A stretch of DNA of 64,000 nt, from NCBI RefSeq assembly GCF_021440345.1, contig NZ_JAKCNS010000019.1, positions 1-64,000 on the forward strand, in the 5' to 3' direction. Position numbers and translations under genes: made by a program. The notes under the pieces were generated by a model. It was not told the origin of the DNA and searched no databases. It worked only from the letters and a program-made list of their open reading frames with translations. The first letter of the stretch is position 1, and each line of letters opens with the position of its first letter. Positions 16,858 to 29,011 of this stretch are shown here, piece after piece. The DNA comes from Kluyvera intermedia (GTDB lineage: Bacteria; Pseudomonadota; Gammaproteobacteria; Enterobacterales; Enterobacteriaceae).

Positions 16858-18357
16858 ATGAGCGCACCTTTGCTGATTGCACGTACCCAGGACACACAGC
16901 TGGTTTTACTTCCCGGCATGGCCAACCGTCACGGACTCATAACCGGCGCCACGGGGACCGGGAAAACCGTCACCTTACAGAAACTGGCGGAGTCGTTTTC
17001 CGAGATTGGCGTGCCGGTATTTATGGCCGATGTGAAAGGTGACCTGACCGGTATTGCGAAGGAAGGCCAGGCCTCCGAGAAACTGCTGGCGCGACTGAAT
17101 AAAATCGGCGTAACCGACTGGGAGCCGCACGCGAACCCGGTAGTGCTATGGGATATCTTCGGTGAGAAAGGCCATCCGGTGCGCGCCACCGTTTCAGATC
17201 TCGGCCCGCTGCTGCTGGCGCGCCTGCTGAACCTTAATGAGGTGCAGTCCGGTGTACTCAATATCATCTTCCGTATCGCCGACGATCAGGGTCTGTTGCT
17301 GCTGGATTTTAAAGACCTGCGCGCCATTACCCAGTACATCGGCGACAACGCCAAATCATTCCAGAATCAGTACGGCAATATCAGCAGCGCCTCCGTTGGG
17401 GCGATTCAGCGCGGGCTGCTGACGCTGGAGCAACAAGGCGCCGAACACTTCTTCGGCGAGCCGATGCTCGATATCAAAGACTGGATGCGTACCGACAGCA
17501 ATGGCAAAGGCGTCATCAACATTCTCAGCGCCGAGAAGCTCTACCAGATGCCAAAAATGTACGCCGCCAGCCTGCTGTGGATGCTCTCTGAACTTTACGA
17601 GCAGTTACCAGAAGCTGGCGATCAGGAAAAACCTAAACTGGTGTTCTTCTTCGACGAAGCGCATCTGTTGTTTAACGACGCGCCGCAGGTGTTGCTGGAT
17701 AAAATCGAACAGGTCATCCGTCTGATTCGCTCCAAAGCCGTTGGCGTCTACTTTGTCTCACAGAACCCGGCGGATATTCCCGATGCCGTACTTGGGCAGT
17801 TGGGAAATCGCGTACAGCACGCGCTGCGCGCCTTCACGCCAAAGGATCAGAAAGCGGTGAAAACCGCTGCGCAGACCATGCGAGCTAATCCGGCATTTAG
17901 CACCGAACAGGCGATTCAGGAACTGGGTACCGGCGAGGCGCTAATCTCGTTCCTTGATGAGAAAGGCAGCCCGTCGGTTGTTGAACGAGCGATGGTCATA
18001 GCCCCGGACTCACGGATGGGGCCGGTGACCGACGATGAACGCAACGGCCTTATCAATAACTCATCGCTGTACGGTAAGTATGAGGATGAGGTCGACAGAG
18101 AATCAGCGTTTGAGATGCTGCAAAAAGGTGTGCAGAACAGCGCAGGTCAGGCCGAAGCACCGCCGGCGAAAGGCCAGCAGAACGATGACGGTGGCCTGCT
18201 GGGGAGTTTGAAGGATATTGTCTTTGGCACCACCGGGCCGCGCGGCGGCAAGCATGATGGTCTGGTGCAAACCGCAGCGAAAAGCGCCGTGCGCCAGGTA
18301 ACCAATCAGATCGTGCGCGGCATGCTGGGAAGCCTGCTCGGCGGTAGACGCCGCTAG
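16858..18357 (+). CDS. yjgR: HerA-like ATPase, DUF853 family
   Basis: A 499-residue P-loop protein equivalent to E. coli YjgR. Walker A is [12 protein letters not shown] at about residues 31-42 and Walker B is [12 protein letters not shown]. The family resembles HerA/FtsK translocases, but its cellular role is not established. A low-complexity, glycine-rich tail follows a stretch rich in A/P/Q. GGAGG lies just before the ATG. It is divergent from dhaK and convergent with lptG. Confidence 0.9.
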   Translation: MSAPLLIARTQDTQLVLLPGMANRHGLITGATGTGKTVTLQKLAESFSEIGVPVFMADVKGDLTGIAKEGQASEKLLARLNKIGVTDWEPHANPVVLWDIFGEKGHPVRATVSDLGPLLLARLLNLNEVQSGVLNIIFRIADDQGLLLLDFKDLRAITQYIGDNAKSFQNQYGNISSASVGAIQRGLLTLEQQGAEHFFGEPMLDIKDWMRTDSNGKGVINILSAEKLYQMPKMYAASLLWMLSELYEQLPEAGDQEKPKLVFFFDEAHLLFNDAPQVLLDKIEQVIRLIRSKAVGVYFVSQNPADIPDAVLGQLGNRVQHALRAFTPKDQKAVKTAAQTMRANPAFSTEQAIQELGTGEALISFLDEKGSPSVVERAMVIAPDSRMGPVTDDERNGLINNSSLYGKYEDEVDRESAFEMLQKGVQNSAGQAEAPPAKGQQNDDGGLLGSLKDIVFGTTGPRGGKHDGLVQTAAKSAVRQVTNQIVRGMLGSLLGGRRR

Positions 18358-18372
18358 TACCTCATCGCTCGC

Positions 18373-18405
18373 TTACCGGATGGCGGCGTGAACGCCTTAT
18401 CCGGC
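18373..18405. repeat. REP-type palindrome
   Basis: The sequence TACCGGATGGCGGCGTGAAC followed by GCCTTATCCGGCC is a typical enterobacterial REP element, lying after yjgR and before the shared terminator. Confidence 0.8.
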
Positions 18406-18495
18406 CGACATAAACCTGTACGTACGTCGGTCCGTTGCCCGGGCAAGCGAAAGCGCCCCCGGGAATCACACGGCCCCACAGCAAGTTTCAGGCAC

Positions 18496-18531
18496 AAAAA
18501 AACCGGCGTCGCGCAGCGAGGCCGGTTTTTT
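18496..18531. terminator. Bidirectional terminator between yjgR and lptG
   Basis: AAAAAACCGGC and GCCGGTTTTTT flank a 14-base loop region, giving a stem with T runs on both strands. It serves the convergent yjgR and lptFG transcripts. Confidence 0.85.
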
Positions 18532-18548
18532 AACATCAAGCATTACGA

Positions 18549-19631
18549 CTAGCTTTTTCGCATCATCAGCCAGAGGCTTATCAGGAAGAAGCTAGCGCTT
18601 GGCAGCAGCGCACCGATGATTGGCGGAATGCCGTACACCAGCGTCAGCGGGCCAAAGATCTGGTCGAGAACGTAGAACACGAAGCCAAAGCTGATCCCCG
18701 TCACCACACGCACACCCATTGCCACGCTACGCAGCGGACCGAAGATAAACGACAGCGCCATCAGCATCATTACCGCCACGGACAGCGGCTGGAAGACCTT
18801 ACTCCACATATTGAGCTGGTAGCGACCGGAATCCTGACCACTGGCTTTCAGGTACTTCACGTAGTTATGCAGGCCGCTGATAGACAGCGCATCCGGGTCC
18901 AGAGCCACCACGCCCAACTTGTCCGGCGTGAGGGTGGTTTTCCAGGTGCCGCTTACCGTCTGCGTACCGGTAATTTGTTTCGGGTCGCTCAGGTTGGATT
19001 CGTCCACCTGCGACAGACGCCACACCTTCTGCTCGGTATCAAACTTAGCACTGGCAGCATATCGAACTGACTGTAAACGACGCTCATCGTTAAACGCGTA
19101 GATACTCACGCCGCCCAGCTCATCGCTGCCTTTGAGGCGTTCGATATAGACAAAGCTGTGGCCGTCTTTCGCCCACATCCCTTGCTGGGTAGAAAGCAGC
19201 GAGCCGCCGTACATCTGCTGAGCACGGTAGTTGCGTGCCATCTGCTCGCCCTGTGGTGCCACCCACTCGCCCATTGCCATGGTCAGCAGTACCAGAGGGA
19301 TAGCCGTTTTCATCACCGCCAGCGCGACCTGCATCCGGGTAAAGCCGGATGCCTGCATCACCACCAGTTCGCTGCGCTGTGCCAGCATACCCAGCCCCAA
19401 AAGCGCGCCAAGCAGCGCGGCCATCGGGAAGAAGATCTGCACATCTTTCGGCGCGCTGAGAATGGTGTATAACCCAGCGCCCAGCGCATCATAGCTCCCC
19501 TGTCCCGCTTTTTTCAGCTGGTCGACAAACTTAATGATGCCGGAGAGCGACACCAGCATGAACAGGGTCATCATGATGGTGGTAAAAATGGTCTTGCCGA
19601 TATAGCGGTCAAGTACACCAAATGGCTGCAT
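18549..19631 (-). CDS. lptG: LPS export permease LptG
   Basis: A 360-residue inner-membrane subunit of the LptB2FG ABC transporter that extracts lipopolysaccharide and passes it to the periplasmic bridge. Hydrophobic segments lie at about residues 15-36, 60-80, 100-120 and then three near the C-terminus (about 270-355), with the periplasmic beta-jellyroll between. The start overlaps the lptF stop by one base. Order and size match E. coli LptG. Confidence 0.95.
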   Translation of the reverse strand: MQPFGVLDRYIGKTIFTTIMMTLFMLVSLSGIIKFVDQLKKAGQGSYDALGAGLYTILSAPKDVQIFFPMAALLGALLGLGMLAQRSELVVMQASGFTRMQVALAVMKTAIPLVLLTMAMGEWVAPQGEQMARNYRAQQMYGGSLLSTQQGMWAKDGHSFVYIERLKGSDELGGVSIYAFNDERRLQSVRYAASAKFDTEQKVWRLSQVDESNLSDPKQITGTQTVSGTWKTTLTPDKLGVVALDPDALSISGLHNYVKYLKASGQDSGRYQLNMWSKVFQPLSVAVMMLMALSFIFGPLRSVAMGVRVVTGISFGFVFYVLDQIFGPLTLVYGIPPIIGALLPSASFFLISLWLMMRKS

Positions 19632-20731
19632 TATACCGCTCCTCTATGCATCAAACGGGCGCGGATACGGCGCATTGGGATGGTATCCCACAGGTTCAAC
19701 GCCACGGCCAGTGCAAAGTAGGCCACGTTTACCATCCACATCCAGAGACCCGGGTCGATTTTGCCTTTACCCGCATTGGACTTCAGCGAGGTTTGCAGCA
19801 AGAAGAACACCAGGTAAAGCAGCATGGCGGGCAGCATCGACAGCACGCGCCCCTGACGCGGGTTCACCACGCTCAGCGGGACAACCATCAGCGCCATAAT
19901 GAAGACCGTCGCCACCAGCGTGAATCGCCAGTGCAGCTCGGCGCGGGCGCGATTGGTATCGGTTTTCCACAACGTGCTCATGCTCATCTGTTCGGTATCG
20001 GTAGGATCCGATGCCACCGCCTGATGGCCGATAACAGCCTTGTAGTTTTTGAAATCGGTAATGCGGAAATCGCGCAACAAGGCGGTACCTTCAAAGCGGG
20101 TACCCTGATTCAAGGTCACGACCTGAGAGCCATCTTTGTGCTGGGAAAGTTGACCGGAATCCGCGACAACTACCGATGGGCGCGCGCTGCCCTTCGGGCG
20201 AAGCTGTGCCAGGAAGACATCATGGAAACTCGCGCCTTTTACGCCTTCAATAAACAGCACCGCATTACCATCACTGGACTGCTGGAACTGCCCCTGCGCT
20301 AGTGCCGCCATACCCGGGTTGGCCTTGGCCTCTGACAGGACTTCATCCTGATGCCGGGACGACCACGGCCCCGCCCACATCACGTTCACTGCTGCGACCG
20401 CACCGGTAAACAGCGCCAGTACCATCGCCGCTTTAATCAGTACCGCTTTACTCAGGCCACACGCATGCATGACCGTAATTTCACTTTCGGTATACAGTTT
20501 GCCCAGCGTCATCAATAGACCCAGGAACAGACTCAGCGGTAGGATAAGCTGCGCCATTTCAGGCACGCCGAGTCCCAGCAATGAGAGCACCAGGTTTGTC
20601 GGGATTTCACCGTCGACCGCTGCGCCCAGAATCCTCACCAGTTTCTGACAAAAGAAGATCAGAAGCAGGATGAAGAGGATGGCAAGCTGGCTTTTTAGCG
20701 TCTCCCGCACCAGATATCGTATGATTATCAC
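19631..20731 (-). CDS. lptF: LPS export permease LptF
   Basis: A 366-residue partner of LptG with the same plan: MIIIRYLVRETLKSQLAILF begins the first membrane segment, a periplasmic domain fills the middle, and three further membrane segments end the chain. It forms the membrane channel of the LptB2FG exporter. Divergent from pepA with about 270 bases of shared promoter region. First gene of the lptFG operon. Confidence 0.95.
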   Translation of the reverse strand: MIIIRYLVRETLKSQLAILFILLLIFFCQKLVRILGAAVDGEIPTNLVLSLLGLGVPEMAQLILPLSLFLGLLMTLGKLYTESEITVMHACGLSKAVLIKAAMVLALFTGAVAAVNVMWAGPWSSRHQDEVLSEAKANPGMAALAQGQFQQSSDGNAVLFIEGVKGASFHDVFLAQLRPKGSARPSVVVADSGQLSQHKDGSQVVTLNQGTRFEGTALLRDFRITDFKNYKAVIGHQAVASDPTDTEQMSMSTLWKTDTNRARAELHWRFTLVATVFIMALMVVPLSVVNPRQGRVLSMLPAMLLYLVFFLLQTSLKSNAGKGKIDPGLWMWMVNVAYFALAVALNLWDTIPMRRIRARLMHRGAV

Positions 20732-20995
20732 TATAAATACGCCCGTAAAAACCCGTCTTATTGCAGGAAAATAGCTTGTTTCATGGCTTAAACGTCATTT
20801 ATTCTCTTGAGTCGTCGAAAACATCGCTAAGATTAAATGACTCAGCGGTTTCACGTTTCAGGAAATGTTCTGACGCGCCAACACCGTAATAACGTTAAGA
20901 TTAACACGAAGTCACCGCAACAGCGGAAATGAGTTACGTAAGCTTGCAATTCTATCCGTAGCCACCGCCGTTGTCTTTAAGATTCAGGAGCGTAG

Positions 20996-22510
<1,515 letters not shown>

Positions 22511-22523
22511 GTTTAAAATTGCC

Positions 22524-22550
22524 CCGTAGGCCGGGCCATCTGGCCTACGG
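22524..22550. repeat. Palindrome between pepA and holC
   Basis: CCGTAGGCC and GGCCTACGG form a perfect 9-base stem around a 9-base loop. It is a REP-like unit that could also stabilise or end the pepA message. Confidence 0.7.
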
Positions 22551-22597
22551 TGTGCAACATAGCAAAGCATTTAAATCCACCACAAGAAGCCCCATAT

Positions 22598-23041
22598 ATG
22601 AAGAATGCAACGTTCTATATTCTGGACAACGACACCACCGTCGACGACCTCAGCGCCGTCGAGCAGTTAGTGTGTGAAATTGCCGCAGAACGTTGGCGAG
22701 CAGGTAAGCGCGTGCTCATCGCCTGTGAAGACGAACAGCAGGCCATTCGCCTGGATGAAGCGCTGTGGACGCGTCCACCGGAAAGCTTTGTGCCGCATAA
22801 TCTGGCGGGAGAAGGTCCGCGTGGTGGTGCCCCGGTCGAGATTGCCTGGCCTGCAAAGCGCAACAGCAGCCCTCGCGATATACTGATCAGTCTGCGGGTA
22901 AATTTTGCAGATTTTGCCACCGCTTTCACAGAAGTGGTAGACTTCGTCCCTTATGAAGAAACTCTGAAACAACTGGCACGCGATCGCTACAAAGCCTACC
23001 GCGTGGCTGGTTTTAACCTGAATACGGCAACCTGGAAATAA
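22598..23041 (+). CDS. holC: DNA polymerase III chi subunit
   Basis: A 147-residue subunit of the clamp-loader complex that links psi to single-strand binding protein. [12 protein letters not shown] opens the protein as in E. coli HolC. The ATG at 22598 is chosen by homology over an upstream in-frame start at 22550. Its TAA overlaps the valS ATG by one base. Confidence 0.94.
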   Translation: MKNATFYILDNDTTVDDLSAVEQLVCEIAAERWRAGKRVLIACEDEQQAIRLDEALWTRPPESFVPHNLAGEGPRGGAPVEIAWPAKRNSSPRDILISLRVNFADFATAFTEVVDFVPYEETLKQLARDRYKAYRVAGFNLNTATWK

Positions 23042-25896
23042 TGGAAAAGACATATAACCCACAAGATATCGAACAGCCGCTTTACGAGCACTGGGAAAAG
23101 CAGGGCTATTTCAAGCCTAACGGCGATGAAAGCAAAGAGTCCTTCTGCATCATGATCCCGCCGCCGAACGTCACCGGCAGTTTGCATATGGGTCATGCTT
23201 TCCAGCAGACCATCATGGACACCATGATTCGCTATCAGCGCATGCAGGGTAAAAACACCCTGTGGCAGGCCGGTACTGACCACGCGGGTATTGCGACCCA
23301 AATGGTGGTTGAGCGTAAGATTGCCGCTGAAGAAGGTAAAACCCGTCACGACTACGGTCGCGATGCCTTTATCGATAAAATCTGGCAGTGGAAAGCGGAA
23401 TCCGGCGGCACCATTACCCGCCAGATGCGCCGTCTCGGCAACTCTGTTGACTGGGAGCGCGAGCGCTTCACCATGGACGAAGGCCTTTCCAATGCCGTGA
23501 AAGAAGTCTTTGTCCGCCTGTACAAAGAAGACCTGATCTACCGTGGCAAGCGCCTGGTCAACTGGGACCCGAAACTGCGCACCGCCATCTCTGACCTGGA
23601 AGTGGAAAACCGCGAGTCTAAAGGCTCGATGTGGCACATCCGCTATCCGCTGGCCGACGGCGCGAAAACCGCAGACGGTAAAGATTACCTGGTTGTCGCG
23701 ACTACCCGTCCGGAAACCGTGCTCGGTGATACCGGCGTGGCCGTGAACCCGGAAGATCCACGTTACAAAGATCTGATCGGCAAATTCGTGATTCTGCCGC
23801 TGGTTGATCGCCGCATTCCAATCGTTGGCGATGAACACGCCGATATGGAAAAAGGCACCGGCTGCGTGAAAATCACCCCAGCGCACGACTTCAACGACTA
23901 TGAAGTCGGGAAACGTCACAGCCTGCCGATGATCAACATCCTGACCTTTGATGGCGACATTCGCGAAACCGCGGAAGTGTACGACACCAAAGGCGAAGAG
24001 TCTGACGTCTATTCCAACGCTATCCCGGCTGAATTCCAGAAACTGGAACGCTTTGCCGCGCGTAAAGCCGTTGTGGCGGCCATCGACGCACTGGGCCTGC
24101 TGGAAGAGATAAAACCTCACGACCTGACCGTTCCTTACGGCGACCGTGGAGGCGTGGTTATCGAGCCAATGCTGACCGACCAGTGGTACGTCCGTGCTGA
24201 CGTGCTGGCAAAACCGGCGGTTGAAGCGGTTGAGAACGGCGATATCCAGTTCGTGCCAAAACAGTACGAAAACATGTACTTCTCCTGGATGCGTGACATT
24301 CAGGACTGGTGTATCTCCCGCCAGCTGTGGTGGGGCCACCGTATCCCGGCATGGTATGACAACGACGGTAACGTCTATGTTGGCCGTACCGAAGAAGAAG
24401 TGCGTAGCGAAAACAACCTCGGCGCCGACGTGGCGCTTCGTCAGGACGAAGACGTTCTCGACACCTGGTTCTCCTCCGCGCTGTGGACCTTCTCTACCCT
24501 GGGCTGGCCGGAAAACACCGACGCGCTGCGTCAGTTCCATCCAACCAGCGTGATGGTTTCCGGCTTCGACATCATCTTCTTCTGGATTGCCCGCATGATC
24601 ATGATGACCATGCACTTCATCAAAGATGAAAACGGCAAGCCGCAGGTTCCGTTTAAGACTGTCTACATGACCGGTCTGATCCGTGACGACGAAGGGCAGA
24701 AGATGTCCAAATCCAAGGGTAACGTTATTGACCCACTGGATATGGTTGATGGTATTTCTCTGGCCGACCTGCTGGAAAAACGCACCGGCAACATGATGCA
24801 GCCGCAGCTGGCTGAGAAAATTGCCAAGCGTACCGAGAAGCAGTTCCCGGACGGCATCGAGCCGCACGGCACCGACGCCCTGCGTTTCACCCTGGCGGCA
24901 CTGGCCTCTACCGGCCGTGACATCAACTGGGATATGAAGCGTCTGGAAGGTTACCGTAACTTCTGTAACAAGCTGTGGAACGCCAGCCGCTTCGTGCTGA
25001 TGAACACTGAAGATCAGGATTGCGGCTTCAACGGCGGCGAGAAAACCCTGTCTCTGGCAGACCGTTGGATCCTCGCGGAATTCAATCAGACCACTAAAGC
25101 GTACCGCGAAGCGCTGGATAACTTCCGCTTCGATATCGCCGCGGGCATTCTGTATGAGTTCACCTGGAACCAGTTCTGTGACTGGTACCTCGAGCTGACC
25201 AAGCCGGTGATGAACGGGGGTTCTGAGTCTGAACTGCGCGGCACCCGTAACACGCTGGTGACCGTTCTGGAAGGTCTGCTGCGTCTGGCGCACCCAATCA
25301 TTCCATTCATCACCGAGACCATCTGGCAGCGTGTGAAGGTCATCTGCGGCAACACCGCTGACACCATCATGCTGCAGCCGTTCCCGGCGTACGATGCGTC
25401 CCAGGTTGATGAAGCGGCTCTGGCCGATACCGAGTGGCTGAAGCAGGCGATCATCGCCGTGCGTAACATCCGTGCGGAAATGAACATTGCTCCAGGCAAA
25501 CCGCTTGAGCTGCTGCTGCGCGGTTGCAGCACTGACGCAGTGCGTCGCGTCACCGACAACCAGAGCTTCCTGCAGTCCATGGCGCGTCTGGAAAGCATCA
25601 CCATCCTGCCTGCGGATGACAAAGGCCCGGTTTCCGTGACCAAAATCATCGACGGTGCTGAGCTGCTGATCCCGATGGCTGGCCTCATCAACAAAGACGA
25701 TGAGCTGGCGCGTCTGGCAAAAGAAGTGGCGAAAATCGAAGGTGAAATCAGCCGTATCGAAAGCAAACTGTCTAACGAAGGCTTTGTGGCGCGCGCACCG
25801 GAAGCGGTGATCGCCAAAGAGCGTGAGAAGCTGGATGGATACGCGGAAGCGAAAGCCAAGCTGATTGAGCAGCAGGCGGTCATCGCCGCGCTGTAA
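23041..25896 (+). CDS. valS: Valyl-tRNA synthetase
   Basis: A 951-residue class Ia aminoacyl-tRNA synthetase charging tRNA-Val. The HIGH-type motif is [14 protein letters not shown] at about residues 40-53 and the KMSKS motif is [12 protein letters not shown] at about 554. The CP1 editing domain shows [11 protein letters not shown], and the C-terminal coiled coil is rich in K and E (last 60 residues). Coupled to holC by a TAATG overlap. Long open frames on the opposite strand are codon-bias shadows. Confidence 0.97.
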   Translation: MEKTYNPQDIEQPLYEHWEKQGYFKPNGDESKESFCIMIPPPNVTGSLHMGHAFQQTIMDTMIRYQRMQGKNTLWQAGTDHAGIATQMVVERKIAAEEGKTRHDYGRDAFIDKIWQWKAESGGTITRQMRRLGNSVDWERERFTMDEGLSNAVKEVFVRLYKEDLIYRGKRLVNWDPKLRTAISDLEVENRESKGSMWHIRYPLADGAKTADGKDYLVVATTRPETVLGDTGVAVNPEDPRYKDLIGKFVILPLVDRRIPIVGDEHADMEKGTGCVKITPAHDFNDYEVGKRHSLPMINILTFDGDIRETAEVYDTKGEESDVYSNAIPAEFQKLERFAARKAVVAAIDALGLLEEIKPHDLTVPYGDRGGVVIEPMLTDQWYVRADVLAKPAVEAVENGDIQFVPKQYENMYFSWMRDIQDWCISRQLWWGHRIPAWYDNDGNVYVGRTEEEVRSENNLGADVALRQDEDVLDTWFSSALWTFSTLGWPENTDALRQFHPTSVMVSGFDIIFFWIARMIMMTMHFIKDENGKPQVPFKTVYMTGLIRDDEGQKMSKSKGNVIDPLDMVDGISLADLLEKRTGNMMQPQLAEKIAKRTEKQFPDGIEPHGTDALRFTLAALASTGRDINWDMKRLEGYRNFCNKLWNASRFVLMNTEDQDCGFNGGEKTLSLADRWILAEFNQTTKAYREALDNFRFDIAAGILYEFTWNQFCDWYLELTKPVMNGGSESELRGTRNTLVTVLEGLLRLAHPIIPFITETIWQRVKVICGNTADTIMLQPFPAYDASQVDEAALADTEWLKQAIIAVRNIRAEMNIAPGKPLELLLRGCSTDAVRRVTDNQSFLQSMARLESITILPADDKGPVSVTKIIDGAELLIPMAGLINKDDELARLAKEVAKIEGEISRIESKLSNEGFVARAPEAVIAKEREKLDGYAEAKAKLIEQQAVIAAL

Positions 25897-25977
25897 GACC
25901 GTTGGGTCGTGCCCGTCTGTTTGCTGGCACACCCCACGTCTTTCGGATAACCATCGCGAATCCGAAACCCCAGACCG

Positions 25978-26012
25978 AAAAAGCCCCTGATGCTATTGCT
26001 CAGGGGCTTTTT
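25978..26012 (+). terminator. Terminator after valS
   Basis: AAAAAGCCCCTGA and TCAGGGGCTTTTT form a long stem around a short loop with T runs on both strands. Confidence 0.9.
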
Positions 26013-26093
26013 ATTGAATTATCCTCGCTTGCGCTTCCCCTCCTCACAGTGTTATTAACTGCATATGTCCCACGTTAATGTCATGAGTTTGCT

Positions 26094-26597
26094 ATGAGTG
26101 TTGTTACGCCCGTTGCGGCGACGCTTCGCCGGATAACGGTTGAAGATAATGCGGCTATTGCCTCCGTCATCCGCCAGGTCTCTGCCGAATACGGTTTAAC
26201 CGCCGATAAAGGCTATACGGTGGCCGACCCTAATCTGGACGAGCTGTTCGAAGTGTATAGCCAGCCAGGCGCGGCTTATTGGGTGGTTGAGCTGAATGGG
26301 TTGATTGTCGGCGGCGGCGGCGTTGCGCCATTAAGCTGTAGCGAACCGGGCATCTGCGAACTGCAGAAGATGTACTTTTTATCCAGCGCACGTGGGCAAG
26401 GTCTGGCGAAGAAACTCGCGCTGACAGCGCTCGAATATGCCCGCGAACAGGGTTTTCAGCAATGCTATCTGGAGACGACGGCTTTCCTGACGGAGGCCAT
26501 TCGCCTCTATGAGCGCCTTGGCTTTGCGCATATTGCCGAACCGCTAGGCTGCACCGGCCACGTCGACTGCGAAGTGAGAATGCTTAAACCCCTTTGA
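26094..26597 (+). CDS. yjgM: GNAT N-acetyltransferase YjgM
   Basis: A 167-residue GNAT-fold acetyltransferase equivalent to E. coli YjgM, whose substrate is not firmly known. The acetyl-CoA loop is [16 protein letters not shown] at about residues 101-116. The conserved ends [16 protein letters not shown] and [13 protein letters not shown] match E. coli. Located between valS and the miaE/rraB genes as in the reference order. Confidence 0.9.
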   Translation: MSVVTPVAATLRRITVEDNAAIASVIRQVSAEYGLTADKGYTVADPNLDELFEVYSQPGAAYWVVELNGLIVGGGGVAPLSCSEPGICELQKMYFLSSARGQGLAKKLALTALEYAREQGFQQCYLETTAFLTEAIRLYERLGFAHIAEPLGCTGHVDCEVRMLKPL

Positions 26598-26619
26598 TGG
26601 TGCAAAGGGGTTATCCGGT

Positions 26620-27453
26620 TTACTGCATTTCAGGCGACAACGCTAAACGAACAACGCCCGCGGCATTCACTTCCGGCAGCGCCAAAACCTGCGACCAGAA
26701 ATCCTGCACCAGCTGACAGGCCACTTTCTCTTTACCCACGCCTTTGCTCGGGTCAGACATGATTTCAATGTCCTGTCCATAACGCTGCACCAGCCCCGGG
26801 CCAATGGCCTGCATATCGGCCAGCGCCTGCTGTTTTTCCTGCGGAGTCACCGTGTGTTTATTTGGCCCGTAGGCAGCACGCATCATCCGCGCATCGCTCT
26901 CGGTACGGCGAGCGAGGACTTCATGCGAAATCACCTTCACCGGGTTGATACCGCCTTTGACCGCAGGGAACAGGAAGCGGAAGCACACGTCATCGCCGCT
27001 ATTTTTCGCTTCGGCAATCTGCTCAAGGTTGATCTTCATATACTCAACCACGTTAGCGTCAGGCGCCTGCTGCAAACGCGCCATCTGTAGCTGCAGGATT
27101 TGCGGTTGGATAGCATCGATAATCTGCTGCTGATCTTTGCCCGCTTTTTTCATCTGCACCGACAGCTCGAGAATATGCTGCCAGAATGCCGGGTCTTGTT
27201 CCTTAATGACCTGGAACGTCGGCATCGCCATCATCGCCGATTCGAATTTCTGCTCTTCAGTCTGCCCATAATCCGGGCTCATGCGCGGTATGAGGTAGTG
27301 CACATCAAACAGATTCCAGCCGACAATCGCCACCACGAAAATAACGACCCCGGCAACTTTCCCTACCCAACCCTTTTTACGGAATACGCCGACTATCACG
27401 GCAATCACCGCACCAATGTAGCCTGCCAAAATTACGTGAGCCCAGTTCATCAA
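26620..27453 (-). CDS. Inner-membrane protein of unknown function
   Basis: A 277-residue protein with two N-terminal hydrophobic segments (about residues 7-23 and 30-49, separated by FRKKGW) and a long soluble domain with many Q, K and E residues that would face one side of the membrane. I recognise no domain. E. coli carries a different gene (yjgN) in this interval. The start could be either of two adjacent methionines. Confidence 0.7.
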   Translation of the reverse strand: MMNWAHVILAGYIGAVIAVIVGVFRKKGWVGKVAGVVIFVVAIVGWNLFDVHYLIPRMSPDYGQTEEQKFESAMMAMPTFQVIKEQDPAFWQHILELSVQMKKAGKDQQQIIDAIQPQILQLQMARLQQAPDANVVEYMKINLEQIAEAKNSGDDVCFRFLFPAVKGGINPVKVISHEVLARRTESDARMMRAAYGPNKHTVTPQEKQQALADMQAIGPGLVQRYGQDIEIMSDPSKGVGKEKVACQLVQDFWSQVLALPEVNAAGVVRLALSPEMQ

Positions 27454-27619
27454 CCATCCTTATTCCAATCAATAGTTCTACCGGGGATTATATTTCCCCT
27501 TTATGAATGTTGATTATTGCGGCAACGGACGGGTATTTCCAGCCACCAGATTTTCATCTGCGAGGGCGTTGACGATTCAGGGAAGAGGGGAAACGGCGCA
27601 AACGCGCCGGGAAAGAAGA

Positions 27620-28378
27620 CTAGGCAGGCACGCCGCTGTGGAAGCGAAATTCCTCATCGGCAGAGGTAATCAGCGCCGCCTCGACTTCACCAAAGAAACG
27701 CACGCGCTCGCTGATATCACCGTCGGCAATCTGCTCGGCCAGGGTCAGGTAGTCCTGATAGTGCCGCGCCTCTGAACGCAATAGCGAGAGATAAAACGCC
27801 TGCAGATCGTCATCCAGATACGGTGCCAGCGCGGCAAATCGTTCGCAGGAGCGCGCCTCAATGTAGGCACCGCAAATCAGCTTATCGATAAGCGTCAACG
27901 GTTCGTGAGTGCGCACCTCTTTGAGCATACCTTTCGCATAGCGGCTGGCGGTGATCTTCACGTAGGGAATATTACGGCGCTGCATGGCTTCACGCACCTG
28001 CCAGAAGTGGTGCAGCTCTTCTTTAATCAGCAGCACCATGCTGTCGATAAGCAGGCGTCCCCACGGGTCGTCGGTTTTCGGCATCACGCCTTTGCCAATC
28101 TGTTTGTTCAGCGCGACAAAATCCGGCTCTTCGCCGTCGCGGAAGGTGAATGCTTCATACGGTTTTAGCCAATCCAGAAGCGCCTGTGCACCCTCTTTAT
28201 CCGCCACATATTTACGCACCATCAGCATCGCGGTTTGCGCCGCTTTGAGCTCGCAAACCAGGTGGTCGGTCAGCAACAGAGGAAGATTTTCAGGTAAGCG
28301 CGCTTTATCCAGCCACGCCTGAGGCGTTTTGCAGTGCAGGAAGCGATAAACAGGGGTGAGTATTTGCGGGTAGTCCAT
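27620..28378 (-). CDS. miaE: tRNA-(ms2io6A37) hydroxylase
   Basis: A 252-residue non-haem di-iron oxygenase that hydroxylates the isopentenyl group of ms2i6A37 in tRNAs reading U-starting codons. Iron-binding motifs visible are CELKAAQTA (first helix), EELHHFWQ (ExxH) and later EARSCERF and SEARHY. Length and context beside rraB match Salmonella MiaE; E. coli K-12 lacks an active gene. Confidence 0.92.
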   Translation of the reverse strand: MDYPQILTPVYRFLHCKTPQAWLDKARLPENLPLLLTDHLVCELKAAQTAMLMVRKYVADKEGAQALLDWLKPYEAFTFRDGEEPDFVALNKQIGKGVMPKTDDPWGRLLIDSMVLLIKEELHHFWQVREAMQRRNIPYVKITASRYAKGMLKEVRTHEPLTLIDKLICGAYIEARSCERFAALAPYLDDDLQAFYLSLLRSEARHYQDYLTLAEQIADGDISERVRFFGEVEAALITSADEEFRFHSGVPA

Positions 28379-28392
28379 TCCGGGATCCTTGA

Positions 28393-28418
28393 CCTACGGC
28401 AGCGGGTGCTGCCGTAGG
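28393..28418. terminator. Hairpin between rraB and miaE
   Basis: CCTACGGCAGC and GCTGCCGTAGG form a perfect 11-base stem with a four-base loop. There is no clear T run, so it may be a REP-like stabiliser or a weak terminator. Confidence 0.6.
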
Positions 28419-28431
28419 GAATCAAGATGAC

Positions 28432-28851
28432 TTAGTGGCGAACGCCATCGTCGTCTTCGTCGATTTCATCTTCGTCGTCGTCGCCTTCTTCACCGTTAGG
28501 ATCTTCGTAGTAGGTGCCCCAACCGTCGTAATCAACTTCAAACTTCTCAGCCAGATTCATCAGTTGCTCAACCTGAGCGTCGATAAGCTCAGCGTTCAGC
28601 GCACATTCGCTGAGAATATCGCAGCAGATGACGGTGTCGCCCTCTTCCACTTCCAGCTCTTCCGGTTCGGTCACTTCATAACCCATCTTGAACGCTTCAA
28701 CCGCCGCTTTTTCCAGGCTTTCGAAATCGTCTGCAGAAAGGTGGTGTTCAATGGTGTACAGCGCGTCAGGATCGCTGCCGTCTTCCAGCAGTTCTTCAAT
28801 GATCAGACGTGTTTCTTCACGCTGTTCTTCCAGGTGTTCCGGGTTTGCCAT
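28432..28851 (-). CDS. rraB: Regulator of RNase E activity B
   Basis: A 139-residue, highly acidic protein (formerly YjgD) that binds and inhibits the RNase E degradosome scaffold. The final 20 residues are almost all D, E and [21 protein letters not shown] opens it as in E. coli. Divergent from argI. Confidence 0.94.
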   Translation of the reverse strand: MANPEHLEEQREETRLIIEELLEDGSDPDALYTIEHHLSADDFESLEKAAVEAFKMGYEVTEPEELEVEEGDTVICCDILSECALNAELIDAQVEQLMNLAEKFEVDYDGWGTYYEDPNGEEGDDDEDEIDEDDDGVRH

Positions 28852-28945
28852 GGCTCATTCCTCATAATGTGGCTGATACTCTTATTGTCACATACCGTTG
28901 CCATTGCCTCCACCTTTCCGATAAAGATTTGTTATTGGGGTTGCA

Positions 28946-28984
28946 AATGAATATTCATCCATATAAAGTGAATTTTAATTCAAT
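28946..28984. promoter_or_regulatory. Two ARG boxes upstream of argI
   Basis: An 18-base box at 28946-28963 and a second at 28967-28984, which contains TGAATTTTAATTCA and matches the ArgR consensus, are separated by three bases. That is the standard tandem arrangement for the arginine repressor hexamer. They lie about 30 bases before the argI start, so ArgR-arginine should repress argI. Confidence 0.9.
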
Positions 28985-29011
28985 AAGTGGCTTGAGCCAG
29001 GTGAGGGAAAA

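Noticed and set aside
19622-20302. 226-codon open frame on the plus strand within lptF
   Set aside because: Antisense shadow of lptF with no motif.
22996-25932. Very long open frame (about 978 codons) on the minus strand opposite valS
   Set aside because: It mirrors the valS codon bias, shows histidine/glutamine/valine-rich composition typical of antisense frames, has no domain, and valS is certain.
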